From Oleiphilaceae bacterium (GTDB lineage Bacteria; Pseudomonadota; Gammaproteobacteria; Pseudomonadales; Oleiphilaceae): a stretch of DNA of 64,000 bases. Both the position numbers and the translations under genes were made by a program. Positions 27,976 through 36,476 of this stretch are shown piece after piece. The first letter of the stretch is position 1. Each line of letters starts with the position of its first letter. The stretch covers positions 62,001 to 126,000 of the forward strand of contig JAKVBL010000004.1 in assembly GCA_022447365.1 (NCBI GenBank), in the 5' to 3' direction. Under the pieces are notes generated by a model that was not told where the DNA came from, ran no database searches, and saw only the letters and a list, made by a program, of their open reading frames with translations.

Positions 27976-28309
27976 CATCCCGAACTTGTTTGTAACTCCG
28001 TGCTTTATCCCATGTCTGGTCAGGTCAGGGGCTGAAGGCTGAGAACTACTGTTCCTGAAGGCCGGAAGGACATCGTTAAGGCTTTTTCAGTTTTTATTTC
28101 CTCTCCCAGGATTCAACTGACACTAAGATAGCGAGTTGCTAACGGCTGCTGTTGGAATGCGCTGGTAGAGCTACAATATTGCATACGTCGACGTTTATGG
28201 TGAGTAAATGATATTCGCATTGGCCAGATCGACAACGGGGACCCGATATTATCCCTAGACCATTAATGTGCAGATGATGAATAACACCTTACAACAGAAC
28301 TAATTTTTT
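27976..28309. other. 334-base intergenic stretch
   Basis: No gene, hairpin terminator or repeat could be supported between the two hydrolase genes. Confidence 0.4.
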
Positions 28310-29197
28310 ATGATTTCTATTTCAAGATTCGAGACGCTCAACCCTGGTCCACATTTGATTGTTTTAGGAGCTGTGCATGGCAATGAAACCTGCGGTACCA
28401 CTGCTATTCGCAAGCTAATTGATGAACTCAACAATGGGCTCTCTTTAACCAAAGGCACATTGACGTGCGTCCCGATTTGTAATCCCAAAGCATACGAACA
28501 AGGTACCCGCTTCTATGAACGTAACCTCAACCGCGCGATGTACATAAAAGAGTCGCCTAAAGACTATGAAGACTTCATCGATCCCGTGCTTTGCGGTCTT
28601 CTCGATCAAGCTGATGTATTGCTCGACATTCATTCTTATGCTTCCCAAGGTGGGCCCTTTGGATTCTTAGGCTCCACGAATACTCAGGAGATTGAATATT
28701 GCCGTTCGCTGGGTATCAATGACTTTGTTTATGGCTGGGCAGAGGCCTTCGGTAAGGTTGAAGAAGATCCAAGAGATAACATGGGCACCGTTGAATACGC
28801 TAGATCGGTAGGCTGTGTTGCGACAACCATCGAGTGTGGCAACCATCTTAACGACGATGCCGCGGATATTGCTTACTACACCATTATTAATGCACTCACA
28901 CATCTGGGGATGATGGATCCTAGAGGCGTCGAGCAAGATAGAGTAAAGCCAACGGATCAACAACGATTCGTACAGATGAAGTCAGTTTTTTATAAAGAAA
29001 AAGAAGGCGACACCACTCAGCCCTGGAAGCATTACGATACCGTGGAAAAAAATGATGTGTTGGCAACTTACGCCGATGGTGAGGAGCTTGTCGCCCCCGA
29101 ACGAGGCGTCATCATATTACCAAAATTACACACCAGTGTGGGTGGTGAATGGTTTTACTTCGGCGTTGAAACAGCGAGTCCTGAACCACTATCTTGA
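28310..29197 (+). CDS. Succinylglutamate desuccinylase/aspartoacylase family hydrolase
   Basis: A 295-residue M14-like zinc hydrolase. The ligand motif GAVHGNETCG (about 19-28), the basic FYERNLNR and the second histidine region LLDIHSYASQGG match the AstE/AspA superfamily, while IECGNH resembles the catalytic glutamate segment. The C-terminal 90 residues form the usual beta-rich domain. It is only distantly similar to the aspartoacylase upstream, so it is not a recent duplicate. The substrate, an N-acyl amino acid or similar, is not determined. Confidence 0.85.
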   Translation: MISISRFETLNPGPHLIVLGAVHGNETCGTTAIRKLIDELNNGLSLTKGTLTCVPICNPKAYEQGTRFYERNLNRAMYIKESPKDYEDFIDPVLCGLLDQADVLLDIHSYASQGGPFGFLGSTNTQEIEYCRSLGINDFVYGWAEAFGKVEEDPRDNMGTVEYARSVGCVATTIECGNHLNDDAADIAYYTIINALTHLGMMDPRGVEQDRVKPTDQQRFVQMKSVFYKEKEGDTTQPWKHYDTVEKNDVLATYADGEELVAPERGVIILPKLHTSVGGEWFYFGVETASPEPLS

Positions 29198-29270
29198 TAC
29201 CAAAATAAAACACTCTTTGTGTTACAGATGATGCCGATGGAAAGCTCTATCCTGATTCGGAGGAGGTGTA

Positions 29271-29393
29271 ATGTATTTCGGCTCATCAAACTCATTAGCC
29301 ATTGTCGTCAGCTTTATAAATCTTCTTAACGTCTATAAAGATACAGTTCAACCCAGTTTTCAATATCCCATTTGGTCCGTTATTTTCAAATGA
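29271..29393 (+). CDS. Possible 40-codon ORF with strong ribosome site
   Basis: The ATG is preceded by GGAGGAGGTGTA, an unusually strong Shine-Dalgarno sequence. The predicted peptide starts MYFGSSNSLAIVVSFINLLN, partly hydrophobic, and has no known family. The remainder of 29198-29625 shows no gene. The codon pattern gives little support, so this is a low-confidence call. Confidence 0.25.
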   Translation: MYFGSSNSLAIVVSFINLLNVYKDTVQPSFQYPIWSVIFK

Positions 29394-29625
29394 CTAAAGG
29401 AAAATAAGAAGTCCAAAATGATACAGATTTAGTTCCACTTTACTCTTGAAGTGGGCATAAAGAACCTGTTTGCGCCAACGTCTCCTCATGTCTAAACCAA
29501 GACACTAACCCTCTCACCTAGACGCCACTATCCCCCCCTTATTTTTCAAAAATTCCAATAAAATTAGAAAGCTCATGAGCTCTTGCTAAGCTTTTATAAA
29601 GGGACATTTTTAACTAAGGATACGG

Positions 29626-31077
29626 ATGGTCATTCTACCTACAGAAAAACGTTTTGATTGGAGATACTCTCCGGTCATGCTCTTCACGATCGTTTTGCTA
29701 AACGTTGGCATTTTCTTTCTCTACCAGTCTGGCGACTCAGCCAAATTTGAATATGCCTATGAACAATACGCCAAGTTCAATCTGTTAGAAAAAGAATGGC
29801 AGGGGTATCAAAAGTATTTAGAGCAAAGTAATGAAACTGATTTGCTGGAAGCCTTTAAAGAAGAATATAACGACGGTTATGACACCGACATCATATACAG
29901 CATCATTTCAGATAAAGACTTTTATCCATTTATTCAAAGCAATGGCAACTTCCTAGTATTTGACCCCTATGATGTATCTGATAATTGGCAAAACTGGCTC
30001 CAACTAAGAGCTCAAGTCAACGAAGCCTTCAATTCACAAAGCTATCTGGCTTACGGGCTTATTCCATCAGAACTCAGCTGGTTCAAAACGATTAGCTATC
30101 AATTTCTGCATGGCGATTTCATGCATTTACTTGGCAATATGTTCTTCCTCGTTTTTTGCGGATTCGCTGTTGAAGCAGCCATTGGTGGTTGGATGTTTTT
30201 GCTGCTCTATTTGCTTTCAGGAATTGCTGGAGGCCTGTTGTATGCGGTAATGGATCTCTCAAGCGACACCTCTCTAGTTGGAGCGTCAGGCTCAATATCT
30301 GGTGTCATGGCCATGTATCTGGGTGTATTCAGGTTGCGCAAAATTGAGTTCTTTTATTGGATTTTTGTATTTGCTGGATATTTTCGAGCACCAGCCTTGC
30401 TCATCCTTCCCTTGTATATCGGCAAAGAGATAAGCGACTACTTTCTCAACCCGCATTCGAATGTCGCCTTTATGGCGCACGCGGGTGGCTTTGCTGGGGG
30501 TGGAGCATTGCTTGGTTTGATCTACTTCTTCCGACCTCAACTTGTGAATACAGAGTACGTGGAACAAAACCAAGAAATCGATCCAGAACGCGAAGCTAGA
30601 GCCAAGATTTACGAACAGATAGACCGCTTCTCATTTACGAGAGCTGTAGAAAGTATCAAACAGTACAACAAGGATTACGGGGCAAGCTTTGAGCTCAACA
30701 TGCTGGCTTTTAAGTTATCTCAAGAAACGGGATTGAAAGGTCATGCTCTATTTTTCGCGACCTTAATGGATATAAAAATACGAGACGAGCGAGATCTAAG
30801 CCAGTTAGCCAATATCTGCGAGAACACACCAGACCTCATGAGCCAGCTGAATGAAGAGCAGCAATACAAGCTGGCATTAAAACTTTGTACTAACGAGCAT
30901 ATAAGCCTTGCTGAAGATATTTTCGAGAAGCTCAACACTCAACAAAATAGTCAACTCAACCTCGATGTTCTGGCCCGAAAGCTGTCGATTGTTTTTGGAA
31001 AGTGCAAGCAATCAGAAAAATCCCAGCACTATGCAAATATTGCTGAAACAACAATAGGCCTGGGAGGGAGTCAATAA
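29626..31077 (+). CDS. Rhomboid-family intramembrane serine protease with soluble extensions
   Basis: A 483-residue protein. A first membrane helix (about 18-34) is followed by a roughly 120-residue hydrophilic insertion, then the rhomboid core. The core has HGDFMHLLGNMFFL (helix 2), the catalytic serine in GASGSISG (Ser221) and the catalytic His285 in AHAGGFAGG. The last 170 residues are soluble and helical, with a repeat-like look. Rhomboids cleave transmembrane substrates within the membrane. It is expressed with the next gene, whose ATG overlaps its stop by one base. Confidence 0.9.
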   Translation: MVILPTEKRFDWRYSPVMLFTIVLLNVGIFFLYQSGDSAKFEYAYEQYAKFNLLEKEWQGYQKYLEQSNETDLLEAFKEEYNDGYDTDIIYSIISDKDFYPFIQSNGNFLVFDPYDVSDNWQNWLQLRAQVNEAFNSQSYLAYGLIPSELSWFKTISYQFLHGDFMHLLGNMFFLVFCGFAVEAAIGGWMFLLLYLLSGIAGGLLYAVMDLSSDTSLVGASGSISGVMAMYLGVFRLRKIEFFYWIFVFAGYFRAPALLILPLYIGKEISDYFLNPHSNVAFMAHAGGFAGGGALLGLIYFFRPQLVNTEYVEQNQEIDPEREARAKIYEQIDRFSFTRAVESIKQYNKDYGASFELNMLAFKLSQETGLKGHALFFATLMDIKIRDERDLSQLANICENTPDLMSQLNEEQQYKLALKLCTNEHISLAEDIFEKLNTQQNSQLNLDVLARKLSIVFGKCKQSEKSQHYANIAETTIGLGGSQ

Positions 31078-32576
31078 TGTCCTACTGCCATTATCACCCT
31101 CTTAGCCCTGCTAGCCATCACTGCACTCATTGCGATCAGGATTTTTGTCCTACCTGTTTAAATGAAAGCAAAACAAATAAAAATCCCACATGCATGATCT
31201 GTGAGCGAGAAACTGAAAGCCTTGGCGTTCAATCTGATGTCGTACCCTTCTGGCGGCGAATTGATCAAAGTTTCCGGTATCCTCTGAGCAAGCAAAGCCT
31301 TTCGTTTATCGTTGTTGTTTCGATGGCCATGGCAGCGGCAAGCTTTTTGTTTGTGCCACTGATGATAGGTTTATACCTATTAACTTCTGGTGTGATGTTT
31401 AAGTATTGCTTTAACTGTCTTTCCGAAACAGCCATGGGCAATATGCAAGCACCCAATGTCACATCGGCTTATGAAGGCGGTGTGCTTTTAGTATTCAAAA
31501 TACTCTTCGTTCTTGTATTGCTATTAGTGGCTGTCGCAACAGCAGGTACTTTATTAGGATCAGGATTCGCTTCGTTTCTTGGATTCTTTGTCATCGTTTC
31601 AATACCGGCGATGATCATTCTCTATGCGATGACGGAGAGTCTCGCAGAAGCATTGAACCCTCTAAAAATAATTGCGCTGATTAGCAGTATTGGAATGCCT
31701 TATGGCCTTATCTTAGCATTGATGATGGTCATGCTTGGTTCTGTTGATCTGCTTAGCCAAATTATTGGCTACGAGGGCTCGTTTGTCTCAATGGCTCTTC
31801 AATCCGCGATTTCCAACTTTTATTCTGTGGTCATGTTCCACTTAATGGGATACATGATTTTTCAGTACCAAGGAAAGCTAGGTTACACGGCTGAATCGCT
31901 CACCAATGAGCCCAAAAGCATTCGCTCAGATAAAGAGAAGTGCCTAGCTCATATCAAACTTCTAACCAAAAAAGGCGAGCTAACTAAGGTAGCCCGGCTC
32001 TATGAACAAGCTTTAAAAAGCCATCCGGGCGACAAAGAACTGAACGAATCCTGCTTCCAGTTAAGTTTGGCCCGCGTACCAAAGACACCAAATCAAGCTT
32101 CACTAGTATTCGACCGCTACCTCAAGCACTTAACCCAATCGGGTCAAAACGATAAGCTCGCGATTAGCTTCAAACGTGCATCATTGGCTTGTAAACACTA
32201 TTTGCCAACAGACCCTAATTTGAGATTTGAATTAGCGAGGAGCAATTTTGATAAAGGCAATTTCAAACTCACTGTAAAACTGCTCAAAGACCTGCATAAA
32301 AGTTCACCCCACTTTATTAGGCTAATCGATGCATATGAGTTATTGGTCAAAGCAATTCTAGAAGTGCCAGAGCTCGAAAATAAAGCCCCTTTGGTTGAGG
32401 AGTTTTTAAACAAGCTCAAACGTCGACGCGCTGCTGAGAATGCCAAGAAAAGCAAACCATTTGAGTCGAAAGAATTAGAAACTCCAACTCAGCTGTCTCG
32501 ACAAACAAAACCTGCTATCAATCAATCTAAAGAAGAAACTGGCTTAAATAAATTGCCGCCGATTGAGTTTAACTAA
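31077..32576 (+). CDS. Zinc-finger membrane protein partnered with rhomboid
   Basis: A 499-residue protein. The first 45 residues hold a B-box-like zinc-binding set (CHYHP, CTHCDQDFCPTC, CMICE). Residues 70-280 have about five hydrophobic helices, and residues 290-420 are alpha-helical and TPR-like (paired helices around RLYEQALKSHPGDKELN). The tail is charged. I know no characterised family. The one-base overlap with the rhomboid gene implies coupled translation and a common function, possibly presenting substrate or regulating the protease. Confidence 0.7.
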   Translation: MSYCHYHPLSPASHHCTHCDQDFCPTCLNESKTNKNPTCMICERETESLGVQSDVVPFWRRIDQSFRYPLSKQSLSFIVVVSMAMAAASFLFVPLMIGLYLLTSGVMFKYCFNCLSETAMGNMQAPNVTSAYEGGVLLVFKILFVLVLLLVAVATAGTLLGSGFASFLGFFVIVSIPAMIILYAMTESLAEALNPLKIIALISSIGMPYGLILALMMVMLGSVDLLSQIIGYEGSFVSMALQSAISNFYSVVMFHLMGYMIFQYQGKLGYTAESLTNEPKSIRSDKEKCLAHIKLLTKKGELTKVARLYEQALKSHPGDKELNESCFQLSLARVPKTPNQASLVFDRYLKHLTQSGQNDKLAISFKRASLACKHYLPTDPNLRFELARSNFDKGNFKLTVKLLKDLHKSSPHFIRLIDAYELLVKAILEVPELENKAPLVEEFLNKLKRRRAAENAKKSKPFESKELETPTQLSRQTKPAINQSKEETGLNKLPPIEFN

Positions 32577-32604
32577 TGCGACTGTGAGAAAGGCCTGGGA
32601 CATT

Positions 32605-32636
32605 GGGAGGCTTGTAGGCTTTTAGAGAAGCCTCCC
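32605..32636 (+). terminator. Hairpin after the rhomboid operon
   Basis: GGGAGGCTT (32605-32613) pairs with AAGCCTCCC (32628-32636). The T content afterwards is low. It lies between the rhomboid operon and the convergent puuR-like gene and may serve both. Confidence 0.6.
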
Positions 32637-32663
32637 TAATAAGATTTGAATTCTAGAGATAAA

Positions 32664-33212
32664 CTAAAAATCTGCAGGAGTGGTGCAAGATACTAGCTCA
32701 CAATCACTATCGAAAGGGTTTCTGAAACGGTGTTCTTTGCGTGAATCAAAGTAATAACCTTGACCGGCCTCAACAATGTAGACCTCACCATCAACCGTCA
32801 GCTCCATTTTGCCACTTAAGACATACCCAGCCTCTTCACCTTCATGCATATACATGTCTTCACCGGTATCTGCACCGGGGCTTAACTTTTCGACCATAAA
32901 AGACATTTGCCGATTAGGGAAAGCCTTACCAATAAGCTTCCAATCTAAACCAGGGCTTGAGGTATCTAAGAATTCGTCAGCGCTATACACAACTGGCGTA
33001 TCAACACGCGAAGAGTCCTCAGAATCGAAGAACTCCATTAGAGACATAGGTAATCCAGAGAGTACTTTCTTCAAAGAGCTCACACTGGGGCTGACGCTGT
33101 TCTTTTCGATCATCGAGATTGTAGAATTCGTAACACCAGCACGCTTAGCTAGTTCTCGTTGCGAAATTCCCGACTTTTTACGTACTTCAGACAAGCGCTT
33201 TCCTACATCCAC
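32664..33212 (-). CDS. puuR: PuuR-like transcriptional regulator (XRE HTH + cupin)
   Basis: A 182-residue protein. The N-terminal XRE-type HTH (VGKRLSEVRKKSGISQRELAKRAGVTNSTISMIEKN, about 3-37) is followed by a C-terminal cupin domain (about 105-178: GEEAGYVLSGKMELTVDGE, GQGYYFDSRKEHRFRN). This is the architecture, length and wording of PuuR, the repressor of the E. coli putrescine-utilisation genes, which is released by putrescine. It is divergent from a puuB paralog and stands at the edge of the polyamine region. The recurrent TATATYRAAC motif upstream of nearby operons is the likely target. Confidence 0.85.
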   Translation of the reverse strand: MDVGKRLSEVRKKSGISQRELAKRAGVTNSTISMIEKNSVSPSVSSLKKVLSGLPMSLMEFFDSEDSSRVDTPVVYSADEFLDTSSPGLDWKLIGKAFPNRQMSFMVEKLSPGADTGEDMYMHEGEEAGYVLSGKMELTVDGEVYIVEAGQGYYFDSRKEHRFRNPFDSDCELVSCTTPADF

Positions 33213-33342
33213 GTAAAACCACCTATTAATTTATGATTCAATTAGTCTTCAACTACATTTTGGCTACATCTTACCCACCATAAGGATGAAATAATAGATC
33301 TTTTACTTTGCAGCGTGTAAAAAATGCTATACATTCGTCAAT

Positions 33343-33374
33343 TATATCAAACTAATTTGTTGTGAATATCAAAC
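33343..33374 (+). promoter_or_regulatory. Tandem putative PuuR operators before puuB paralog 2
   Basis: TATATCAAAC (33343-33352) and AATATCAAAC (33365-33374) are direct repeats 22 bases apart, the second touching the ATG at 33375. Spacing of two helical turns suggests cooperative binding by one regulator. Confidence 0.55.
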
Positions 33375-34673
33375 ATGCTAAATCCTAGAACGCACTCCAA
33401 CGAATACCCAAACTCCTACTATGCGGCGACGTCGAAATACCCGATGCGTTACCCATCACTAACGAAAAGCCTCGACACACAGGTATGCGTCATTGGCGGT
33501 GGATTTAGCGGTGTAAATACCGCTCTTGAACTTGCTGAAAGAGGGTTCAAAGTTGTATTGCTCGAAGCATATCGCATCGGATGGGGAGCTTCAGGACGCA
33601 ATGGTGGACAACTCATCCAAGGTGTTGTTCATGGTATTGAGCCTTTTGCGAAAGCCCTAGGAGAAGAGGGTGTAAAGGCCATTGAAGACATGGGATTTGA
33701 GTCCGTTAATATCGTCAGAGAGCGCGTTAAAAAGTACAACATTGATTGCGATTTAAAGATGGGCTATTGCGATTTGGCGCATAAACCTCGACATGTAGAA
33801 GACTTTAAAGAGCACAAAGCGTGGCTAGATAAAATTGGTTATCCACATGAAACACGCCTGTTAGAAAAAGACGAAATGCATGAAGTGGTTGGCTCAACGA
33901 CTTATATCGGTGGACTCATTGATATGGGCAGCGGACACCTTCATCCTTTAAATTTGGTGTGTGGTGAAGCGAATGCCGCACACGAGCTAGGAGTTCAAAT
34001 ATTTGAACAGTCTAAGGTTACCAATATTGAGTACGGCAAGCGTAACCGAATTACAACCGAAGCTGGCGAAGTGATCGCAGATAAGCTCGTAATATGCGGC
34101 AACGCACATGTCGCGGGACTCAATAAACAGCTCGAAGGTCAGGTACTTCCCGCAGGAAGTTACGTGATTGCAACGGAGCCTCTATCCGAAGAACTATGTA
34201 ATAAAATTCTTCCGCAAGACATGGCTGTTTGCGATCAACGCATAGACCTAGACTATTACCGTTTAAGTGCAGACAAGCGCCTATTATTTGGCGGTCTGTG
34301 CACGTACTCAGGAAGAGATCCTAAAGACATTGTTGCAGCTTTGCGCCCTAACATGGACAAAGTATTTCCTTTCTTAAAAGACGTCGCGATTGATTATGCT
34401 TGGGGTGGAATGATCGGGATTGGCGCAAACAGATTCCCTCAGGTTGGTCGTTTAAAAGAGAACGTATACTTTGCGCAAGCGTATTCAGGTCATGGCGTCA
34501 ACGTGACACACATGGCCGGCAAAGTGATTGCAGAAGCAATTAGTGGGGAATCAAACCGTATCGCATGGTTTGAGAAGATCAGTCATATTCAATTCCCAGG
34601 AGGAAGACGCTTCCGATCACCCTTATTAGCGATCGGTATGCTATATCACCGATTGAAGGATTGGCTCAGCTAA
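33375..34673 (+). CDS. puuB: FAD-dependent oxidoreductase, PuuB paralog 2
   Basis: A 432-residue flavoprotein of the DAO family. It has the PuuB Rossmann motif QVCVIGGGFSGVNTALELAERG, the flavin-contact WGASGRNGGQ and the C-terminal YFAQAYSGHGVN. It should oxidise gamma-glutamylputrescine to gamma-glutamyl-gamma-aminobutyraldehyde. This copy is the best candidate for PuuB itself: it is divergent from the puuR-like gene and convergent with puuC, which acts next in the pathway. Confidence 0.88.
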   Translation: MLNPRTHSNEYPNSYYAATSKYPMRYPSLTKSLDTQVCVIGGGFSGVNTALELAERGFKVVLLEAYRIGWGASGRNGGQLIQGVVHGIEPFAKALGEEGVKAIEDMGFESVNIVRERVKKYNIDCDLKMGYCDLAHKPRHVEDFKEHKAWLDKIGYPHETRLLEKDEMHEVVGSTTYIGGLIDMGSGHLHPLNLVCGEANAAHELGVQIFEQSKVTNIEYGKRNRITTEAGEVIADKLVICGNAHVAGLNKQLEGQVLPAGSYVIATEPLSEELCNKILPQDMAVCDQRIDLDYYRLSADKRLLFGGLCTYSGRDPKDIVAALRPNMDKVFPFLKDVAIDYAWGGMIGIGANRFPQVGRLKENVYFAQAYSGHGVNVTHMAGKVIAEAISGESNRIAWFEKISHIQFPGGRRFRSPLLAIGMLYHRLKDWLS

Positions 34674-34680
34674 TACAAAC

Positions 34681-34713
34681 AAAAAGAGCTTGGCCGCTGA
34701 CCAAGCTCTTTTG
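34681..34713. terminator. Bidirectional terminator between puuB paralog 2 and puuC
   Basis: AAAAGAGCTTGG and CCAAGCTCTTTT are perfect complements around a seven-base loop, with A's on one side and T's on the other, so it can terminate both convergent genes. Confidence 0.9.
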
Positions 34714-34717
34714 CCAC

Positions 34718-36214
34718 CTAGATCTTCATCCAAGTTGCTTTTAATTCAGTGTACTTATCAAGCGCATGCAAGGACTTATCTCGTCCATTACCACTCTGCT
34801 TAAATCCACCAAATGGTGCCGTCATATCACCACCATCGTATTGATTCACCCAAACCGAACCAGCCTCTAGCTTACGCGCGACCCGATGCGCACGGCTCAA
34901 ATCAGAAGTCCATAAACCTGCAGCTAATCCGTAGATAGAATCATTAGCAATCGCCAACGCTTCTTCTTCGTCTTTAAAACGAATGACAGATAGTACTGGG
35001 CCAAAAATTTCTTCACGCGCGATCGCCATATCGTTCGTTACGTTCTCAAAAATAGCTGGCTGCACGTAATATCCATTCGGTTCGATGTCCAACTGCTCGC
35101 CACCGCAACGCAAGGTTGCCCCTTCAGCACTACCTTTTTCAACATAGCCAAGAACTTGCCTCATCTGAATATCATCAACCATTGCACCAATGGTTGTTGC
35201 TGGATTTAATGGGTTTCCTGGTTTCCACGCTTGGAAGGCTGTCTGTAATTTTTTGATGAACTCATCAGCAATACTATCTTGAACAAGTAAACGGGAACCA
35301 GCAGTACAAACCTCGCCTTGGTTAAAGCAAATCGCTGAAGCAGCAGCTTCAACAGCTTCATCTAGATCTGGCGCATCGGCAAAAACAATGTTTGCTGACT
35401 TGCCACCAGCTTCCGTCCAAACACGCTTCATATTGGTCTCGCCCGCCATAATCATCAGACGCTTCGCAACACCTGTTGAACCCGTAAATACGAGCGTATT
35501 CACATCATCATGCTTGGCTAATGCCGCACCAACAGAATGGCCAAATCCTGGTAAAATATTTAATACACCATCAGGAATACCTGCTTGTTGCGCCAAGCTT
35601 GCCAGTTTGATCGCTGTCAGTGGCGATTTTTCTGAAGGTTTCAGTACAACCGAGTTTCCCATCGCAAGCGCTGGCGCTAATTTCCACATTGCCATCAACA
35701 TAGGAAAGTTCCACGGAACAATCGCCGCCACAACACCCACAGGATTACGCGTCACCATTCCAAGCTGATCGTGAGAAGTGGTGGCTAGCTCGTCGTATAC
35801 TTTATCGATGGCTTCGGCTGTCCAGCGCAAGGCACGTAGGGTTCCATTAACATCTACACCAAGCGAATCACTAATCGGCTTACCCATATCTAAGGTTTCT
35901 AGCAAAGCCAGCTCTTCTTGATTTGCTTCGATCAAATCCGCAAATCTAAAAAGGATCTCTTTACGCTCGGCAGGCGATTTATCTGCCCAAACACCCGCTA
36001 CATAAGAAGCTCTTGCTGCAGCGACTGCACGATTTGCTTCACTTTCTCCGGAACTAGCAACCTGACATAAAACACGTCCATCAATAGGACTAATACAATC
36101 AAAGACTTCTCCGCTTTCTGCATCTTGATAACGCCCGTCAATAAACGCACGCCCCTCAATCGATACAGTCTCTGCGAATGACTGCCAATAATGTAAGTTC
36201 TGATCCGTTGTCAT
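34718..36214 (-). CDS. puuC: Aldehyde dehydrogenase, PuuC-like
   Basis: A 498-residue NAD(P)-dependent aldehyde dehydrogenase. The catalytic cysteine is in FNQGEVCTAGSR, the general base in WTEAGGKSANIVF, the cofactor loop in FTGSTGVAKRL. PuuC oxidises gamma-glutamyl-gamma-aminobutyraldehyde to gamma-glutamyl-GABA and has broad specificity. It is divergent from the aminotransferase gene at 36477, with a palindromic PuuR-type motif in the shared region. Its position beside puuB argues for puuC over other ALDH names. Confidence 0.88.
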   Translation of the reverse strand: MTTDQNLHYWQSFAETVSIEGRAFIDGRYQDAESGEVFDCISPIDGRVLCQVASSGESEANRAVAAARASYVAGVWADKSPAERKEILFRFADLIEANQEELALLETLDMGKPISDSLGVDVNGTLRALRWTAEAIDKVYDELATTSHDQLGMVTRNPVGVVAAIVPWNFPMLMAMWKLAPALAMGNSVVLKPSEKSPLTAIKLASLAQQAGIPDGVLNILPGFGHSVGAALAKHDDVNTLVFTGSTGVAKRLMIMAGETNMKRVWTEAGGKSANIVFADAPDLDEAVEAAASAICFNQGEVCTAGSRLLVQDSIADEFIKKLQTAFQAWKPGNPLNPATTIGAMVDDIQMRQVLGYVEKGSAEGATLRCGGEQLDIEPNGYYVQPAIFENVTNDMAIAREEIFGPVLSVIRFKDEEEALAIANDSIYGLAAGLWTSDLSRAHRVARKLEAGSVWVNQYDGGDMTAPFGGFKQSGNGRDKSLHALDKYTELKATWMKI

Positions 36215-36300
36215 GTTTGCACTCCGCTAAAATTCTGAAAGTGTTGCCGTATACTTTACATACGCACAATACTAGTTTTGCGCGTTTTTTCAATTATTCT

Positions 36301-36315
36301 TTCAATATATTGAAC
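36301..36315. promoter_or_regulatory. Palindromic PuuR-type operator upstream of puuC
   Basis: TTCAATATATTGAA (36301-36314) is a perfect 14-bp palindrome, and with the next C gives TATATTGAAC. It is about 90 bases upstream of the puuC start in the 262-base divergent region, and appears to be the full dimeric form of the half-sites found elsewhere. Confidence 0.65.
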
Positions 36316-36446
36316 ACCAAATCTAATTTAATGCCCACTCACACCCGCACTAATATTGGCTTTTACCCCATTATTGTAAATAAATTTCATTTAATACAAA
36401 TATGCTCTTGATGTTTTATTTATTTTACATAAACTCGACTCATAGA

Positions 36447-36459
36447 CGTTCAATATAAC
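36447..36459. promoter_or_regulatory. Putative PuuR half-site upstream of the aminotransferase
   Basis: CGTTCAATATAAC (reverse: GTTATATTGAACG) is about 20 bases before the ATG at 36477, in the region where repression of transcription would be effective. Confidence 0.5.
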
Positions 36460-36476
36460 ACACAGAGGCTTTGTAA

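Noticed and set aside
29198..29265. A frame reading DDADGKLYPDSEE before the small ORF, resembling a calcium-binding loop
   Set aside because: It is too short, has no start, and no neighbouring repeats; coincidence is more likely.
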